From assembly GCA_946406115.1 (NCBI GenBank), contig OX291560.1, forward strand, positions 9,735,158 through 9,799,157: a stretch of 64,000 bases of DNA. Direction: 5' to 3'. Shown here one piece after another: positions 1-10,982 of this stretch (the first letter of the stretch is position 1; each line of letters begins with the position of its first letter). Source of the stretch: Apoda limacodes. Taxonomy: Eukaryota; Arthropoda; Insecta; Lepidoptera; Limacodidae. The notes below the pieces were generated by a model. It ran no database searches. It had not been told where the DNA came from and was given only the letters and a program-made list of their open reading frames with translations. Both the position numbers and the translations under genes were made by a program.

Positions 1-170
1 GGTGGCTAGTGGTGGTCAAATGATCCTATAATAATAATATTATGAATTAGCTATAATCTTTCATATCGCAGATTAAAAGTTTCCTTACTACAATTATACA
101 TTTCAAATGACTTAACTTTCAACTAACCATAAAAAGGTTTTTTCAAAGTTTTGAATCAAGGCACACCCTA

Positions 171-1003
171 TCTTTTTTTTTTTTTTTTTTTATACCCCTA
201 AGGTGGCAAACAAGCTTACGGTCCGCCTGATGGTAAGCGGTCACCGTAGCCTATGGACGCTTGCAACACCAGGGGTATCACTCGCGCGTTGCCGACCCTT
301 CAGGAATCTAATAACTTCTCTCTTGAAGAACTCCATACTGTACTCCTTGGAGAAAACCTCGGCAGGGAGCTCATTCCACAACTTAAGACTGTGCGGGAGG
401 AAGTTTCTCTGAAACCGCACTGTATGCGACCATTTAGGTTCTAAAGTGAGAGAATGAATTCCCTGCCGATGGCGAGCGGTGCGATGGTAGAAAATGCCGT
501 GGGCATCATTTCGAACAATTCCTCAGAACACAACCCATTGTACAAGCGGTAGAACATACACAGGGAGGCAAAGTCTCTCCTCAGACTTAAGGGCTCGATA
601 CCGCAAGTGAGTATGGAATCGTCGACAATTCTCACAGCCCGACGTTGAACTGAGTAAAAAGGGCCAAGCTGGTATCCGGGTGCACTTGCCCAGAGATGGC
701 AGTAGTACTCCATATGGGGCCGAACTTGCGACTTGTAAAGTAACAACCTTTGCCCCGACGTGAAGTACTGCTTCGCTCTGTTGAGATGTCAGCACCAAGG
801 ATTCCAATGCTCTTGGAGATGGAGAGGGGAGTGTTCTGGAATTGTGGGACTACAGGGAATGGGGTTTTCTTAGCGGTGAACTCGCACACTTGTGTTTTTG
901 TAGGGTTGAATCAGACCAAGTTTACCCGTCCCCAGTCAGATACCTTGGACAGTGTGGTCTCGAATTGAGACACAAGTTCTCCGCGGTTTTCCTCCACAAC
1001 GGA
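171..1003 (-). mobile_element. CR1/Zenon-like LINE, 3' fragment
   Basis: Read on the minus strand, this is the C-terminal part of a non-LTR reverse transcriptase plus its short 3' end, with a poly(T) run at 171-190 as the reverse complement of the tail. Frames at 441-889 contain the thumb and C-terminal stretch (LLYKSQVRPHMEY, then SLRRDFASL) seen in the longer copies at 31.6 and 57.6 kb. Frames are broken by indels, so it is a dead 5'-truncated copy. The assignment to the Zenon group of CR1 rests on my recognition of the family's protein; another CR1/Jockey-group name is possible. Confidence 0.8.
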
Positions 1004-1379
1004 ATATCTTTAGCTATGCTAGCTATATATGACTTATACAGCTAATCTGCCTGTGGATCTCACTGTGCTTCTGTGCTGTGTCGGTCCTTAAATACTGTCA
1101 CTGGCACAAAATTTTGAATTTCGCAATAACATTTATTTTCACAATGGAATTTACTTTGTTAATCTCACAGAGGTTTGTGTATCGTACCATCAAGAGGTAT
1201 AATGAATACTCTAGTGTCGAAGACAAGATCACTTTTAGGACTCCAGCAGTCATTAAAGCCATCAAGGCACGCATGTTTGTTAGTTGGACTTATGTTTTCC
1301 GCACTTAGCCTCATGATAGGGCCATTGTACGTAGGTAACCGGTTCATTTCATTGGTTACTAATACTATCCCAGCTCCGT

Positions 1380-1640
1380 ACAGAAATCAAGGAGGCATCT
1401 GATGTTATTAAGCACCTCTCTCATGATTTGTGGATTCTTAAGGAGCCTTGTCCGTTGGTCGCTCACGCTTTTGCAGTGTAGAACCACGTGAGAAGGTGTC
1501 TCCTTGGCTTCCACGTAGCCCCTGCATAAAGGACTGTCGGCAAGTCAACATCAAGGCACGCATTGCAAGAAATCCTGTCCGGAAACCAAAAATTATGGCT
1601 TTGCAAATAGGTTTCGGTACTTAGGCTGTTAAAAAGGTAC
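1380..1640 (-). mobile_element. LINE C-terminal fragment with Cys/His knuckle
   Basis: The minus strand around 1440-1550 reads CRGYVEAKETPSHVVLHC, the C-x-G-x-...-H-x(4)-C arrangement found at the C-terminus of insect LINE polyproteins (typically DPLCRGC...HVLxEC). No longer frame survives. The clade (I, R1 or Jockey) cannot be decided from so short a piece. Confidence 0.6.
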
Positions 1641-1750
1641 TCAATGAAGACCTGGGTTTTTTATTATTTTTATTGCTGCTGCTGGTGTGTCTATCTAAAG
1701 TGATGGAAATGTCTTAGTCCTTTTCACTAAAATATTATTCACTTATTATG

Positions 1751-3700
1751 TCATTCTTGTAAGTCCACACACTTGAACTCTTTAAACCATGTGTCTAGTC
1801 CATTTTTAAAAGAGTTGACTGAATCGGCTGAAACTACACTGGCCAGCAATCTGTTCCAAGTTTCCACAACACAATTACTCAGAAAGAGGTGTGCAATATT
1901 GGTTTCTGATCTGAAGCGCGTGATAATAAGAAGGTGTCTTCTTGAGTGTCCATGAGAGTTTGCATCCTTCAAGACAAACATGTCACGTATGTTAGGTAGG
2001 TTGTAATTGCATGTCAGGATTTTATATGTCTCGATTAGATCACCCCTCATACGCCGATCTTGTAAAGTTGGCAGCTTTAGTATTTTAAGCCTCTCCTCAA
2101 ATGTTTTTCTTTTTAGTCCAAATGGTATTTTAGTAGCCTTCCTTTGAACACTTTCGAAAAGAGTGATGTCCTTTACAAAATATGGACTCCATACCTGAAA
2201 CGCATACTCAAGCAATGGTCTTACGTATGTCTTGAATATTTTTATAAAAGTTACTATGTTAATGAACTGAAAGGATCTCTGTATCACATAAAGGAAAGAC
2301 TAAGCTTTTTTCACTAGTGCACTTATATGATCTGCCCATTTTAAATTGCTTGTAATTAATATCCCCAAATCTTTCTGTGAGTTCACAGCAGAAATCGGTG
2401 CTCCATCAAGCCAGTATGTTTGATGTCGATTATTGTTCCCTAGGTGCAGCACTGTACACTTATTTGCATTGAGTTTAATTATCCACTGTTGAGACCATTC
2501 ATGTAAACGATCAATGTCATTCTGTAGTTGTCCTGCAAAGAAGTTGGCTGAAGATTTAAGCAAAGCAATCAAATCAGTGACAAAAATGCTAAATAATGTT
2601 GGAGCAAGTACACTTCCCTGTGGGACTCCACTTCTCTTGTCTGTGATGATAATGTTTCTTCAACTCGTAATTGGAATGTGCATTGTGTAAAGTATTCCTT
2701 AATCCAGTTCAAAAGTTTGCCCCTGATGCTGAAATGCTCTAGCTTTAATAATAATCGCTGGTGAGGTACTTTGCCAAATTGAAGGCAAATATTTGAGGTA
2801 TTTTGCAAAGTTCAAAATCAAGTAAATAACATCAACTGGATTTTTATGGTTTAGCTCCTTGGTCCAGGCATAAACAGAGGATATGAGATTTGTAACTGTT
2901 GATCGCATTTGTACAAAGCCATGTTGATGAATTGATATTACAATTCCTCTATTGAGAAACAATTTTAGTTGATCTAGTATTATCCTCTCCATGCATTTAC
3001 AAATAATGCTTGTTAGGCTAATAGGTCTGTATTACATGGATCTGTCCTGTCACCACTCTAATACACTGGTGTCACTACTGCATGCTTCCAATCTTGAGGT
3101 AGTTTGATGTTTCAAAGGATAGTTTCATGAGTTCACTTAATATATAACAAATATGGTAGGTTCTTTTCTCAAAATACAGCTAGGAATATTATCAGGACCA
3201 GGAGCTGATACACTATGAAGTTCTGTAAGTACTTTGTAAACAATATCATTTGTGAATAAGATATCAGTCAAAGAGTTTTGCAGATGCAAAGACATGCAAA
3301 GCATGCTAGGTTTTCAATCACTGGATTGACCATGAGATCAGGTTCCTGAGAGTATGCTTTTTGGAATTCAGAAGTCTCGGCTATATCAGCAGGCTCAGTA
3401 ACCAAATTACCTTGGGTATCTTTGATCGCTGGTGGAATGCCAACTTTTGTTGTAGTTGCTCTTCTTATGTGTGAAAATAACCCCTTTTCACCTTTACTAA
3501 GTATATTTGCTTCGAACTTTGCCCGTTTCCTTCTGCATTCAGCCACACACCTATTGTTAATTGCTCTATACTTTTCATAGTCCTCTTTGGTCAATGAGTA
3601 TACTTTCCATAATTTTCTTTTTTCTTCTATCAAGAGCAAGATGTCATTATCAATCCAAGGCTTGTTGGCTTTCTTTTTTTTTATCTTTTGGAGTGGAGCA
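1751..3700 (-). mobile_element. Second CR1-type LINE, inactive reverse transcriptase
   Basis: Minus-strand frames, in order from 3639 down to 1751, give the N-terminal RT region, a fingers/palm segment (HQHGFVQMRST), a palm helix (PHQRLLLKLEHFSIRGKLL), the thumb (KLNANKCTVLHLGNNN), and the C-terminal arm (TYVRPLLEYAFQVWSP). The frame breaks several times. Where the F/YADD catalytic box is expected, near 2540, the reading is FFAGQLQND, so the catalytic aspartates have been lost by deletion. This family differs from the Zenon-like copies in the window. It probably sits in a downstream intron of the Rlip gene. Confidence 0.82.
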
Positions 3701-3719
3701 TATTTGTCAATATTTTTGT

Positions 3720-4240
3720 ATAGGGTTTACGGGCTTTCAGAAACAAAAATTGACACCCTCTTAACGCGCGCTCGAAAGCAATAAGAGTAAAAAGATCCAG
3801 AGTTTGCTAAAGTGTAACGCGAAAAACAAGCACCGCTAAAATTTTTGACATCAATGAGAAGTATAACAAACAAAATGGTAGGGTGTACGCAACAAGTTCC
3901 GCAGAAGCTAGTGAAGCAATCCCACGAGACCAGCATGGCCATCATCCATCGACATTGATAATTTGGTTAGGTGTCTGGAATTTTGGCCCAACTGAAGTTC
4001 ACTTTTGTGAAAAGGGTGTCAAAACCAGTGCAAAAGCTTACCAAAGCACTGTTTTGGATTGTATTCTTTGGATTTAAAAATACTGCAGATTTTAGAGAAT
4101 TCTGTGCTTAACCTCATAAAAATTTGAAGAGCCTGAAGCCATCATTGAGAAAAGCAGTGCTAGAAATTTTATATGAATATGGTGCATGCTGCAAATGATG
4201 ACTGGCCGTGAAGAATGGCAAACGGCAGTGGGCAATTGGA
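3720..4240 (+). mobile_element. Tc1/mariner transposase fossil
   Basis: Positions 3836-4075 translate to a mariner-type transposase core: KIFDINEKYNKQNGRVY, then HHPSTLIIWLGVWNFGPTEV and HFCEKGVKTSAKAYQ. This is the segment after the first catalytic Asp of the DDE/D domain. Near 4185-4205 a remnant reading AANDDWP resembles the mariner C-terminus, so the middle of the gene, including the second and third catalytic acids, is deleted. Upstream frames are stopped. It is an inactive relic. Confidence 0.7.
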
Positions 4241-5053
4241 TTAAATTTTATTTTAAAATACTTACATTTCCAATAAAAGAAATATTTTTTATAGCACAGC
4301 CTTTTATTTTACAACCTATAGTAACTATGACAGTATTTAAGGATGGACTGGGTATATAAGAGGCATAGTACAGCGCATTTTGGTAGCACTATAATAAATA
4401 GCACAAAGGCATTTTACTAAAGATTTCAATCGACTACCGGTTTAGCAACACCTCCATTAGCAGAATAAGTTAGGTAAGCCCATAACAGGACTAAAGGAGT
4501 TTGTAAAAAGTTTTGCAGGCAGCTAAAAACTAAGAAAAAAAACTGGCAGCATTTGATTTTTTGTGCAATAAATAAATTTAAGAAACAGTAAAAGTTGGGC
4601 TACATAAAAGTTTAGAAACACCAAATGAGAGGCCAGCTTTAAAAATTTGTTTTGTCTTATGTATATCTTGTAAAATTTTTGTCAGATGCCAAGCTACAAT
4701 ACCAGCCTCATTATGTCCAAAATTGTTTTCTGTAAAATCAGCATTTATGAGAGTTTTTGAGAGACATAGGATTAATTATTTTTGAGTTATAGATCATATG
4801 TGGAAAAAGGTAAGCTTTGAATCTTAAAAACTCTCAATAAATATTGATTTTACAAAAAAAAATTTACAACAATACACCTATTTTTAAGATGGCCCCGTGC
4901 TAAGCCAAAATAATGTATATCACAAAAAATCTAGTGTAGCCTATTCCCAATCTAAACATTTTAGACATCATTTAATTTGTTGCCAGTTTAAATACAACGC
5001 TTCTGTTAATTGTCTTAATACTATTATATTATGAATATTATATTATTTTGAAG
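4241..5053. other. AT-rich non-coding stretch, probable Rlip intron
   Basis: No coding frame, RNA gene or recognisable repeat was seen. It lies immediately 3' of the second Rlip coding exon on the minus strand and so is probably the start of Rlip coding intron 2. Confidence 0.4.
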
Positions 5054-5059
5054 ACTGAC

Positions 5060-5195
5060 TTGGTATCAGTGTCTTCTTCTGGTGAGCTTTCTCCTTCAAG
5101 TGCGGCATATCCTCTGTCTTTTTTCTCTTTCTTATCTTTCCTGCGCCCTAACAGATCCTTCTTACTAGGTTTGTCATGATCCCCTCCATCACTGA
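5060..5195 (-). CDS. Rlip: Rlip coding exon 2
   Basis: The acceptor (ttatag, 5201-5196) precedes a frame that continues exon 1 in phase. It encodes a Lys-rich segment followed by RGYAALEGES and SPEEDTD. The frame runs into a stop at about 5040 if unspliced, so a donor must lie between 5060 and 5045. gtcagt at 5059 is my choice. Confidence 0.65.
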
Positions 5196-6063
5196 CTATA
5201 ACAACATAAAATTAGGAATGATAATGACATTATAACTGACTTTATAAAATATAATATAAAATAAAATAATGAATATTCCTGGACATATCACACAACACCA
5301 ATAGGTCCCCAATTAAGCAAGGCTTGTACTATGGCTACAAAATGATACTTAAACAGTATTTTACCTAAAAATGTATCATAAAGACCACAACGACACTGCA
5401 AAATTTTGGAACAGGTCCACCTTTGACAAGAGACTCGGTCAATTGAACGGCTTGTGGGACCTCCGGAATGTGTCAATTTGAGCGCATATTAGAAGTTTTT
5501 TTTTTATTATTGTAGATAGCAAGTAAAACTATTCCCTATAACACATGATTTAATAAATGTGGAGCATGATAATATCTTTTTTAATGAATGATTCTTATTA
5601 TAAAGCAATAAAAAATTAGTTCACATTTATTCAAAGTCCGAAAATCTGATGGTATTTATTTTCCTATTTTTTTCTATCATACACAAATCTGTTGTATATC
5701 GATTTCCTAAAAATACTTATATAAAACATTAAGAGTCCCATTATTATTTTTTTGTGCTGCAAAAGTACTAAAGCTATTTTATAATGAAACTTTCGGCCGA
5801 GCGATCGCGCTATACTAATACCATTTCGTCTAAGTAGATATGCAACCTCAATACGCAATAAGTTAGTCACACAAACTAGAGAAAGAGGACCATGCGATCG
5901 CAAAAACAGTAAGTATTAGATATAAATATAATCAGTACAATATACCAATATAAGTATAATATATGATAAAAGACTTACAATCGCTTTCATTGCTTCGGCG
6001 TCCAGCTTCAGATGCATAAAGTCCAGGGAAATCTTTTTCAACATCTGGGCTTTCAAAATCCAT
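5060..6063 (-). CDS. Rlip: RalBP1/Rlip homologue, first two coding exons (partial gene)
   Basis: RalBP1 (RLIP76) is a RalA/B effector with a RhoGAP domain that links Ral to Cdc42/Rac and to endocytosis. Only the N-terminus is here. Exon 1 (6063-5979) begins MDFESPDVEKDFPGLY and contains the FPGLY motif of RalBP1 N-termini. Exon 2 (5195-5060) encodes an Asp/Gly-rich stretch, a Lys-rich block (RRKDKKEKKDRGYAALEGES) and an acidic tail, matching the vertebrate KKKEKRTEGYAAFQEDSS region in order and spacing. The exons join across GT-AG in phase 1. The proposed exit donor, gtcagt at 5059-5054, is weaker. The RhoGAP and Ral-binding regions are not in the window and should lie to the left, past LINE insertions. 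Confidence 0.78.
5580..5830 (+). repeat. Dispersed repeat, copy A (partner at 55.5 kb)
   Basis: Aligned by eye, this stretch resembles the reverse complement of 55,510-55,755. Shared blocks include the GAAAATCTGATG core, ATCGATTTCCTAAAAA, GCAAAAGTACTAAAGCTATT and GCGATCGCGCTA. It is an unclassified interspersed element inside Rlip intron 1. Confidence 0.6.
5979..6063 (-). CDS. Rlip: Rlip coding exon 1
   Basis: The ATG is at 6063-6061 on the minus strand. The exon is 85 nt, or 28 codons plus one base, and ends at a strong donor (gtaagtc, 5978-5972). It encodes an acidic N-terminus with FPGLY. No in-frame upstream ATG extends it. Confidence 0.75.
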
Positions 6064-7190
6064 TTAGGCTATATTTCTATCGAAAAATTTAATTGTTATT
6101 TTCATGTTTTTTTTTTTCAATTTTTTGTTGTTGTTGTTGTTTTTATTTGCCAATGTGGCAGGGTAAGAACTTGGTACATACAGCTTTGTCTGATGTATTT
6201 TTATTCTTATATTTCTTTAGTAAATTAGTAACATTATTCGAATACCTACAAAAAAATTCGATATTTCGGTTAACTTTCATAAAAAATAAAATATCAAATA
6301 CGATATTTACCAGGAACTAAGACCAAGTATAGACCAGTAAATATGAAAAAAAAAATATCAAATACATTAGATAGTGTTTATGAACAAACTACCTGCTAAA
6401 ATTCACTGGGGGATTCATTTGAATGTTTTGTTTACATAGATCCCATTTTTGTTCCACAAAGATATCGCACGGGATGCATGTATATTTTATTGTTAAATGT
6501 TCCATTCTGTAAATCGATTACCAAGTTATTAAATACGACTATAATATATTACAAATTACTTTCAAAATTATAAAATAAATATTGTACAAGATAATATTTG
6601 ATATTTAAAAAAAACAAAAGAAGTATTACAGTTTATTTTAAAAGTAAGGGTTTCAATAATATCAAAAAAAGTATGATTAATTATTATAAAAAATACTGAA
6701 CACTAGTTCATTTATTTTTCAACGCTAGTCAAGATCTATTGATCACGATTAACCAAATTCCGTGCAAATACTTCGTTTTCTTTTCTTCTATTCTAAAGAC
6801 TATTTTTAATTTTCAATTTAAATAACTTTTACAGTAATAGTCCTTTCTCATTTGACAACTGGCATACGAAATAAGAAAATTTGATGCGATTTATAATTCT
6901 GTAAAGAACGTTCTAGTCTACAATATACAGTCCATTGTAGTTTGACAGCTGTCATCAGAAATGTAGATCTTCTGTAAAGTAATAGTTACTGTACAGAACT
7001 GATACATTTGAAACTAAAAGGGCTATATCTCCGAAAAACCACCTCCTCTTTACCGCGTTCTATACCTCACAGTTGTTTATTGATTTAGTTATTATCAGTT
7101 TTTAGGTGGCGTCTCACTAAAGCAAATTTTTAAGACTTATTCACGGCAAAAAGAAAATATTACTATTTTACTATCCAAATGTTGATTTGA
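6064..7190. other. Upstream region of Rlip, no ORF
   Basis: AT-rich, with a TTG microsatellite near 6126-6140 and no coding frame. It should contain the Rlip 5' UTR and promoter. The only specific element picked out is the E-box-containing palindrome at 6943-6954. Confidence 0.4.
6943..6954. promoter_or_regulatory. Perfect 12-bp palindrome TGACAGCTGTCA
   Basis: TGACAGCTGTCA contains a CAGCTG E-box core. A related TTTGACAACTGGCA lies about 90 bp upstream, near 6852. Position about 0.9 kb upstream of the Rlip ATG is compatible with a promoter or proximal element. Function is inferred from position and symmetry only. Confidence 0.3.
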
Positions 7191-7207
7191 TTTTTCAAAG
7201 GACGTCA

Positions 7208-7268
7208 AGGTGCAAGTGACCGCTTACCATCAGGCGGACCGCCAGCTTGTTTGTCACCTTAGTGGTAA
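7208..7268 (+). mobile_element. Zenon-like LINE 3' terminus
   Basis: About 60 bp matching the extreme 3' end of the family, containing GACCGCTTACCATCAGGCGG and ending CACCTTAGTGGTAAAAA. It is immediately followed by an oppositely oriented internal piece of the same family. Confidence 0.7.
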
Positions 7269-7276
7269 AAACAACA

Positions 7277-7385
7277 CACACAAATACAGGGAGGCAAACT
7301 CTCCTTCAGACTTAAGGGATCACTACGGCTTGCGAGTTTGGTGGGATCGGAGCACCGACAATTCTCTCAGCTCGTAGCTCACGTA
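7277..7385 (-). mobile_element. Zenon-like LINE internal fragment
   Basis: Reverse-complement match to the RT C-terminal region, with blocks ACAGGGAGGCAAA and CAGACTTAAGGGATC, as in 557-600. It abuts the plus-oriented 3' end at 7208-7268, forming a tail-to-body inverted junction. Confidence 0.65.
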
Positions 7386-7539
7386 TAATATTGTTTTAAG
7401 CCCATCACAAACGGAGCTATAAGTAATACGAAACTAAAATATATTTATAGTTTCGTGTGTGGTAATTTAAAGTTTTATAATGTATCGTCATATATAAGTT
7501 TTTTAAATTTACGTGTTCCATTACTAATTTAAAAATAAT

Positions 7540-7632
7540 AAAACGGGATTAAACGCGTCATTTGGCAAAATACCTTCAAACTACAAGTCGGGAAAAAGGT
7601 ATTTTGCCAAATGACGCGTTATGTCCCGTTTT
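7540..7632. repeat. Hairpin: 36-bp arms, 21-nt loop
   Basis: The left arm (7540-7575) and right arm (7597-7632) are inverted copies, sharing ACGCGTCATTTGGCAAAATA. They mismatch only in a three-base block near the outer end. No ORF. It may be a deleted foldback or MITE, or a short hairpin-RNA locus. Confidence 0.85.
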
Positions 7633-7864
7633 AATATTTTTATATCGTCATATGCTCTGCTTAATTTTACATCAATATAAACATATTACAGCTGGGCTTT
7701 AGAATTTTATATAAGTTATACCTAGGTTGTTTTCGCTACGCTAAATACCAACACAGCGAGGAAAAGAGATATACTCATTACACGAAAACTGCACAAGAGA
7801 AAAAGAGATAGATAACCATATCTAATATGTCCATTATTTTTCGAGTAGGAACCCATATCAACCC

Positions 7865-8055
7865 TCTTGTTAGGGGGAGGCCCTATTAGGGGAGGTTGTA
7901 GAGACTAATCTCGCTATCCGGACAGCGAGATCGTCATCTGGGGCCGTTAGTACGAGACGAGGCCAAAAAACGATAGTTATACGACCATGCCGACTTGCCG
8001 AGGTCGGTCGGAGGGATGATTCGTTGTGGATTACACAATTAGTCGATTCGGGTGA
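7865..8055 (-). mobile_element. Jockey LINE 3'-region fragment
   Basis: Matches the reverse complement of the C-terminal coding part of the Jockey element at 40.0-42.0 kb, with blocks AGGCCCTATTAGGGGAGGT and CAGCGAGATCGTCATCTGGG. Short and frame-broken. Confidence 0.7.
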
Positions 8056-8170
8056 GTAAAGTAGTCAAGAAGCTTATATATAAAGCTTCTTGAATTTTAT
8101 CAACACGTTTTGGCAGATTTTGCTCAACAGACCAGCAGGATCATAAATTTAAATTTGGTAACACTTAGGG

Positions 8171-8317
8171 TGTGTTCCAAATCGCAACGAGGAAGTTAAA
8201 AAAGTGGTTTTGGGACACCCGGGATAGAGTAACTTTCCAACTGTCAAGTTGAATCCAGAACGGGTTGATTTTTCAACTTTACCGGGCGATAATTACTCTG
8301 CGTGATTTGGAATACAG
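8171..8317. repeat. Short MITE-like element
   Basis: Imperfect inverted ends (TGTGTTCCAAATCGC at 8171-8185 and GTGATTTGGAATACAGC at 8302-8318) bound about 150 bp of non-coding sequence. No clear target duplication was seen, so classification is tentative. Confidence 0.4.
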
Positions 8318-8528
8318 CCATGTATTTATATTTTCTGGGTTGCGTTAAAAAACGAGTAACTTTAGTAAAAAATGACGTCATCGGTTCCTAACTCTACCCT
8401 ATAGTTTTTGAACAGCTAACCGAGTTACATCTGTCAAGTTTTAATCAATGTTTCCACTTTTAGGAATTTCGCCCTTGTAGGGACATTTTTTTTATTTGAA
8501 ATACCTTTGTAAGGCCTACGGAACACTA

Positions 8529-8607
8529 ATATGTATAATCAAAATAAAAGAATTCACCAAGTTCTCACTGGGAACTTGGTGAATTCTTTTGTTTTGATTA
8601 TACATAT
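8529..8607. repeat. Near-perfect hairpin: 36-bp arms, 7-nt loop
   Basis: Arms at 8529-8564 and 8572-8607 are reverse complements with one mismatch (aaaataaaag against aaaacaaaag). The arms share AAGAATTCACCAAGTTC. The loop is 7 nt (TCACTGG). The length and near-perfection would allow a pre-miRNA- or siRNA-like fold, or a MITE reduced to its inverted ends. Confidence 0.9.
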
Positions 8608-8619
8608 ATTTTAATAAAA

Positions 8620-10030
8620 CTTACCATTATTATTAAGTATATTATAATACTATTTATTTATCAGTATGTTAACAATGTTTACCTTTTTGTAGTTGTAACG
8701 TTGTGTTTGCATTCCAAACACTTGAATCGCGGTTTATTTTATTGTTCAATTTTATGTTGACAAAAAATAAAATGAAAATAGGAGTATTTCTAAACAGCTA
8801 AAATTTACGGCTAAAATCAATATTTTAAAACTATTTTAAGACATTTAGGGTTATGCACTAAAGATTCTAAGAAAAAACCCTAGTAGTGGTGTGGAACTAC
8901 TTAAAAATCTTTTATTACTAAAAAAACTCCAAATACAAAAGTCATAGAAAAATACTTTAATACAAAAACAAACAACAAAATAATTTACTAATTTTCTTAA
9001 TACGGAATCATTGCTTTGACCATTTTAATCAAAAAAGGCCGCCTACTCCGACGAACCCGCGTCGAGTACGGTTCACTTGAGCCAACCCTTGGGTAACAAA
9101 TCTACGCGTTTTTGAACGGATTAGGGTTGGAAGTCAGTTAGTTTATGAACGGTTCGAGTCATAACTCTACTCGACTCAGTCGGTTTTTGAACGGCCCCGT
9201 CTGTGCCATGTTGACGTTTTTTTTGACGTTTGAGAAAATTTGTCAAACATGTACCAAATAAATTTTGGAGAAAAATAAATTATTCGAGGATCATTTACAC
9301 TATCTATCTGTTTTAGAAGCCTTTTCCCAATGACCGGTACGTTACTTAAATTTTTTTCATGTTAGTTTTAATTACTTATCCGATAGCTCTTACATATTTA
9401 GTGATTTAGTTTAGGTGAGTACATACTTTTTCTCTGTTTCTTAGAAAACTTTTTTCTGTATCTTGAATCTGGTTTTAGATTCTAGGTAAATATTTGGATG
9501 AAATATACAATATCCCCCGACGAGTTGGGTGTTCGTAATTTTTTGACTAATAGATCTAGTTTGCAATATTAACTGTGCGAAGTTTCAGAGCCCGGAATTA
9601 TGTAGTTTGTCAGAAATAAAATCATGAAAATTGATAATAAATTGCAAAATTGCATTTTTTTTTTGAACTGACTACATCAGTTGAATGTATGAAATCCCTA
9701 CGGCTTTTTTTTTTTGCTAATAGGGCAAAATAAGGTTTGATTTTTGATGAAAAATGCATATTAAAATTATATAGGTATTTTCCTAGAGTAAAATTTTTGC
9801 TTTTGCTTTTTATATGTGATGCGACGCTAGTTTTTAGTCGCGTTTTTTTTACGTGATTACCGCATTAACCAGTAAACATAACGCGCGTTATTGTTTTTAT
9901 TTCTACCCAGAAATCTTGTTAGGGCACCCCAATGTCAGTCGAGTTAGGTTAGAAGGTTAAGGCAGGAGCAAAGCGAAGCAAGGCCAGGCACCCTTCTTTT
10001 CGGATTACTTTCCTCCTCCAGCCCCCCCCC
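8620..10030. other. Intergenic DNA between Rlip and golgin-84
   Basis: No coding frame. A moderately GC-rich block at 9030-9200 repeats the phrase TTTTTGAACGG. TTTGACGTTTGAGAAAATTTG occurs near 9220, and a donor-like GTACGT at about 9339 could close a golgin-84 5' UTR exon. Nothing here is firm. Confidence 0.3.
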
Positions 10031-10380
10031 ATTGTATATTAATTAACCATTCAATAGTCTGAAGAAGGTGGTTCCTACATTTTGAGGTAAAATTTATAAA
10101 AAATTATATAAAAAAAGGGGGAGGTTCCGGGCCTCCTCCTTTTCGGGGGTACCTCCCCGTCACTATCAACCCTAAAATACGCAGGGAAAATTGTATATTA
10201 ATTAACCATTCAATAGTCTGATAGAAGTTGGTACCTATATTTTGAGGTTAAATTTTTAAAAATTTATATAAAAAAAGGGGGAGGTTCCGGGCCCCCTCCT
10301 TTTCAGGGGTACCTCCCCCCACTCCCCCCTTCCCTCCCCCTGACTTTTAACCCTTAATTACGCGGGGGATATTGTATATT
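10031..10380 (+). repeat. Tandem repeat with GC-rich hairpin core
   Basis: Two units (10,031-10,189 and 10,190-10,370) each start ATTGTATATTAATTAACC and contain AAAAAAAGGGGGAGGTTCC followed by a CCTCC-rich complement. The start of a third unit is at 10,371. The GC-rich core can fold (GGAGG against CCTCC). Class unknown. Confidence 0.75.
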
Positions 10381-10982
10381 TTTACTGCCCACACCTTCAA
10401 TAAGCCTTTGTTTCTGAGTTTTTTTACGTTTTAAGTATATTCCATCAAGGGGTGCTCTAAGTTAAGTGTGCATCTTGGCACAGGCCTCTTCTAACACAGT
10501 TCCCTATCTCTAACAACTCTTATCCAGTTAGGATCTGCTCTGAGCATAAGTTTGTTTGTGTTGTCTTCCCCTTTTTCATAAGTCATCTCTAGATCATCAT
10601 TTGGTCATAACTTTGCTCTACTTGTCTTGAGTGCTTTGTATCATAATATTGCTTGACTACCTTTACTTTTGTTGGTGTAGTTTGAAAAGCACAGGCACAG
10701 AAATTCTGTAATCTATCTAGTTTCTTAATAGCTGTTATACTGTAATATATGTAACCGTATATGGTAATATACCTCTTTTGAAATCTACTCAAAATTACTA
10801 TTTTTAATTTTAAATTTTTTAATGTCAGATTGGAATTTGTTTGTCTATATAGCTCCATTTTTGGTAGGATCAGTACCTTTACCTTTAATTTTAAACAGTA
10901 TTTCAATATTGTAAATAGTTTTAAGAAGACACTAAAACACAAAATTATCAGTGAAGAACAACTTTTTATTTGATCAACTTTC

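Noticed and set aside
5288..5476. 62-residue minus-strand ORF between the two Rlip exons
   Set aside because: Lies in the intron, not phase-compatible with either exon, and no domain was recognised.
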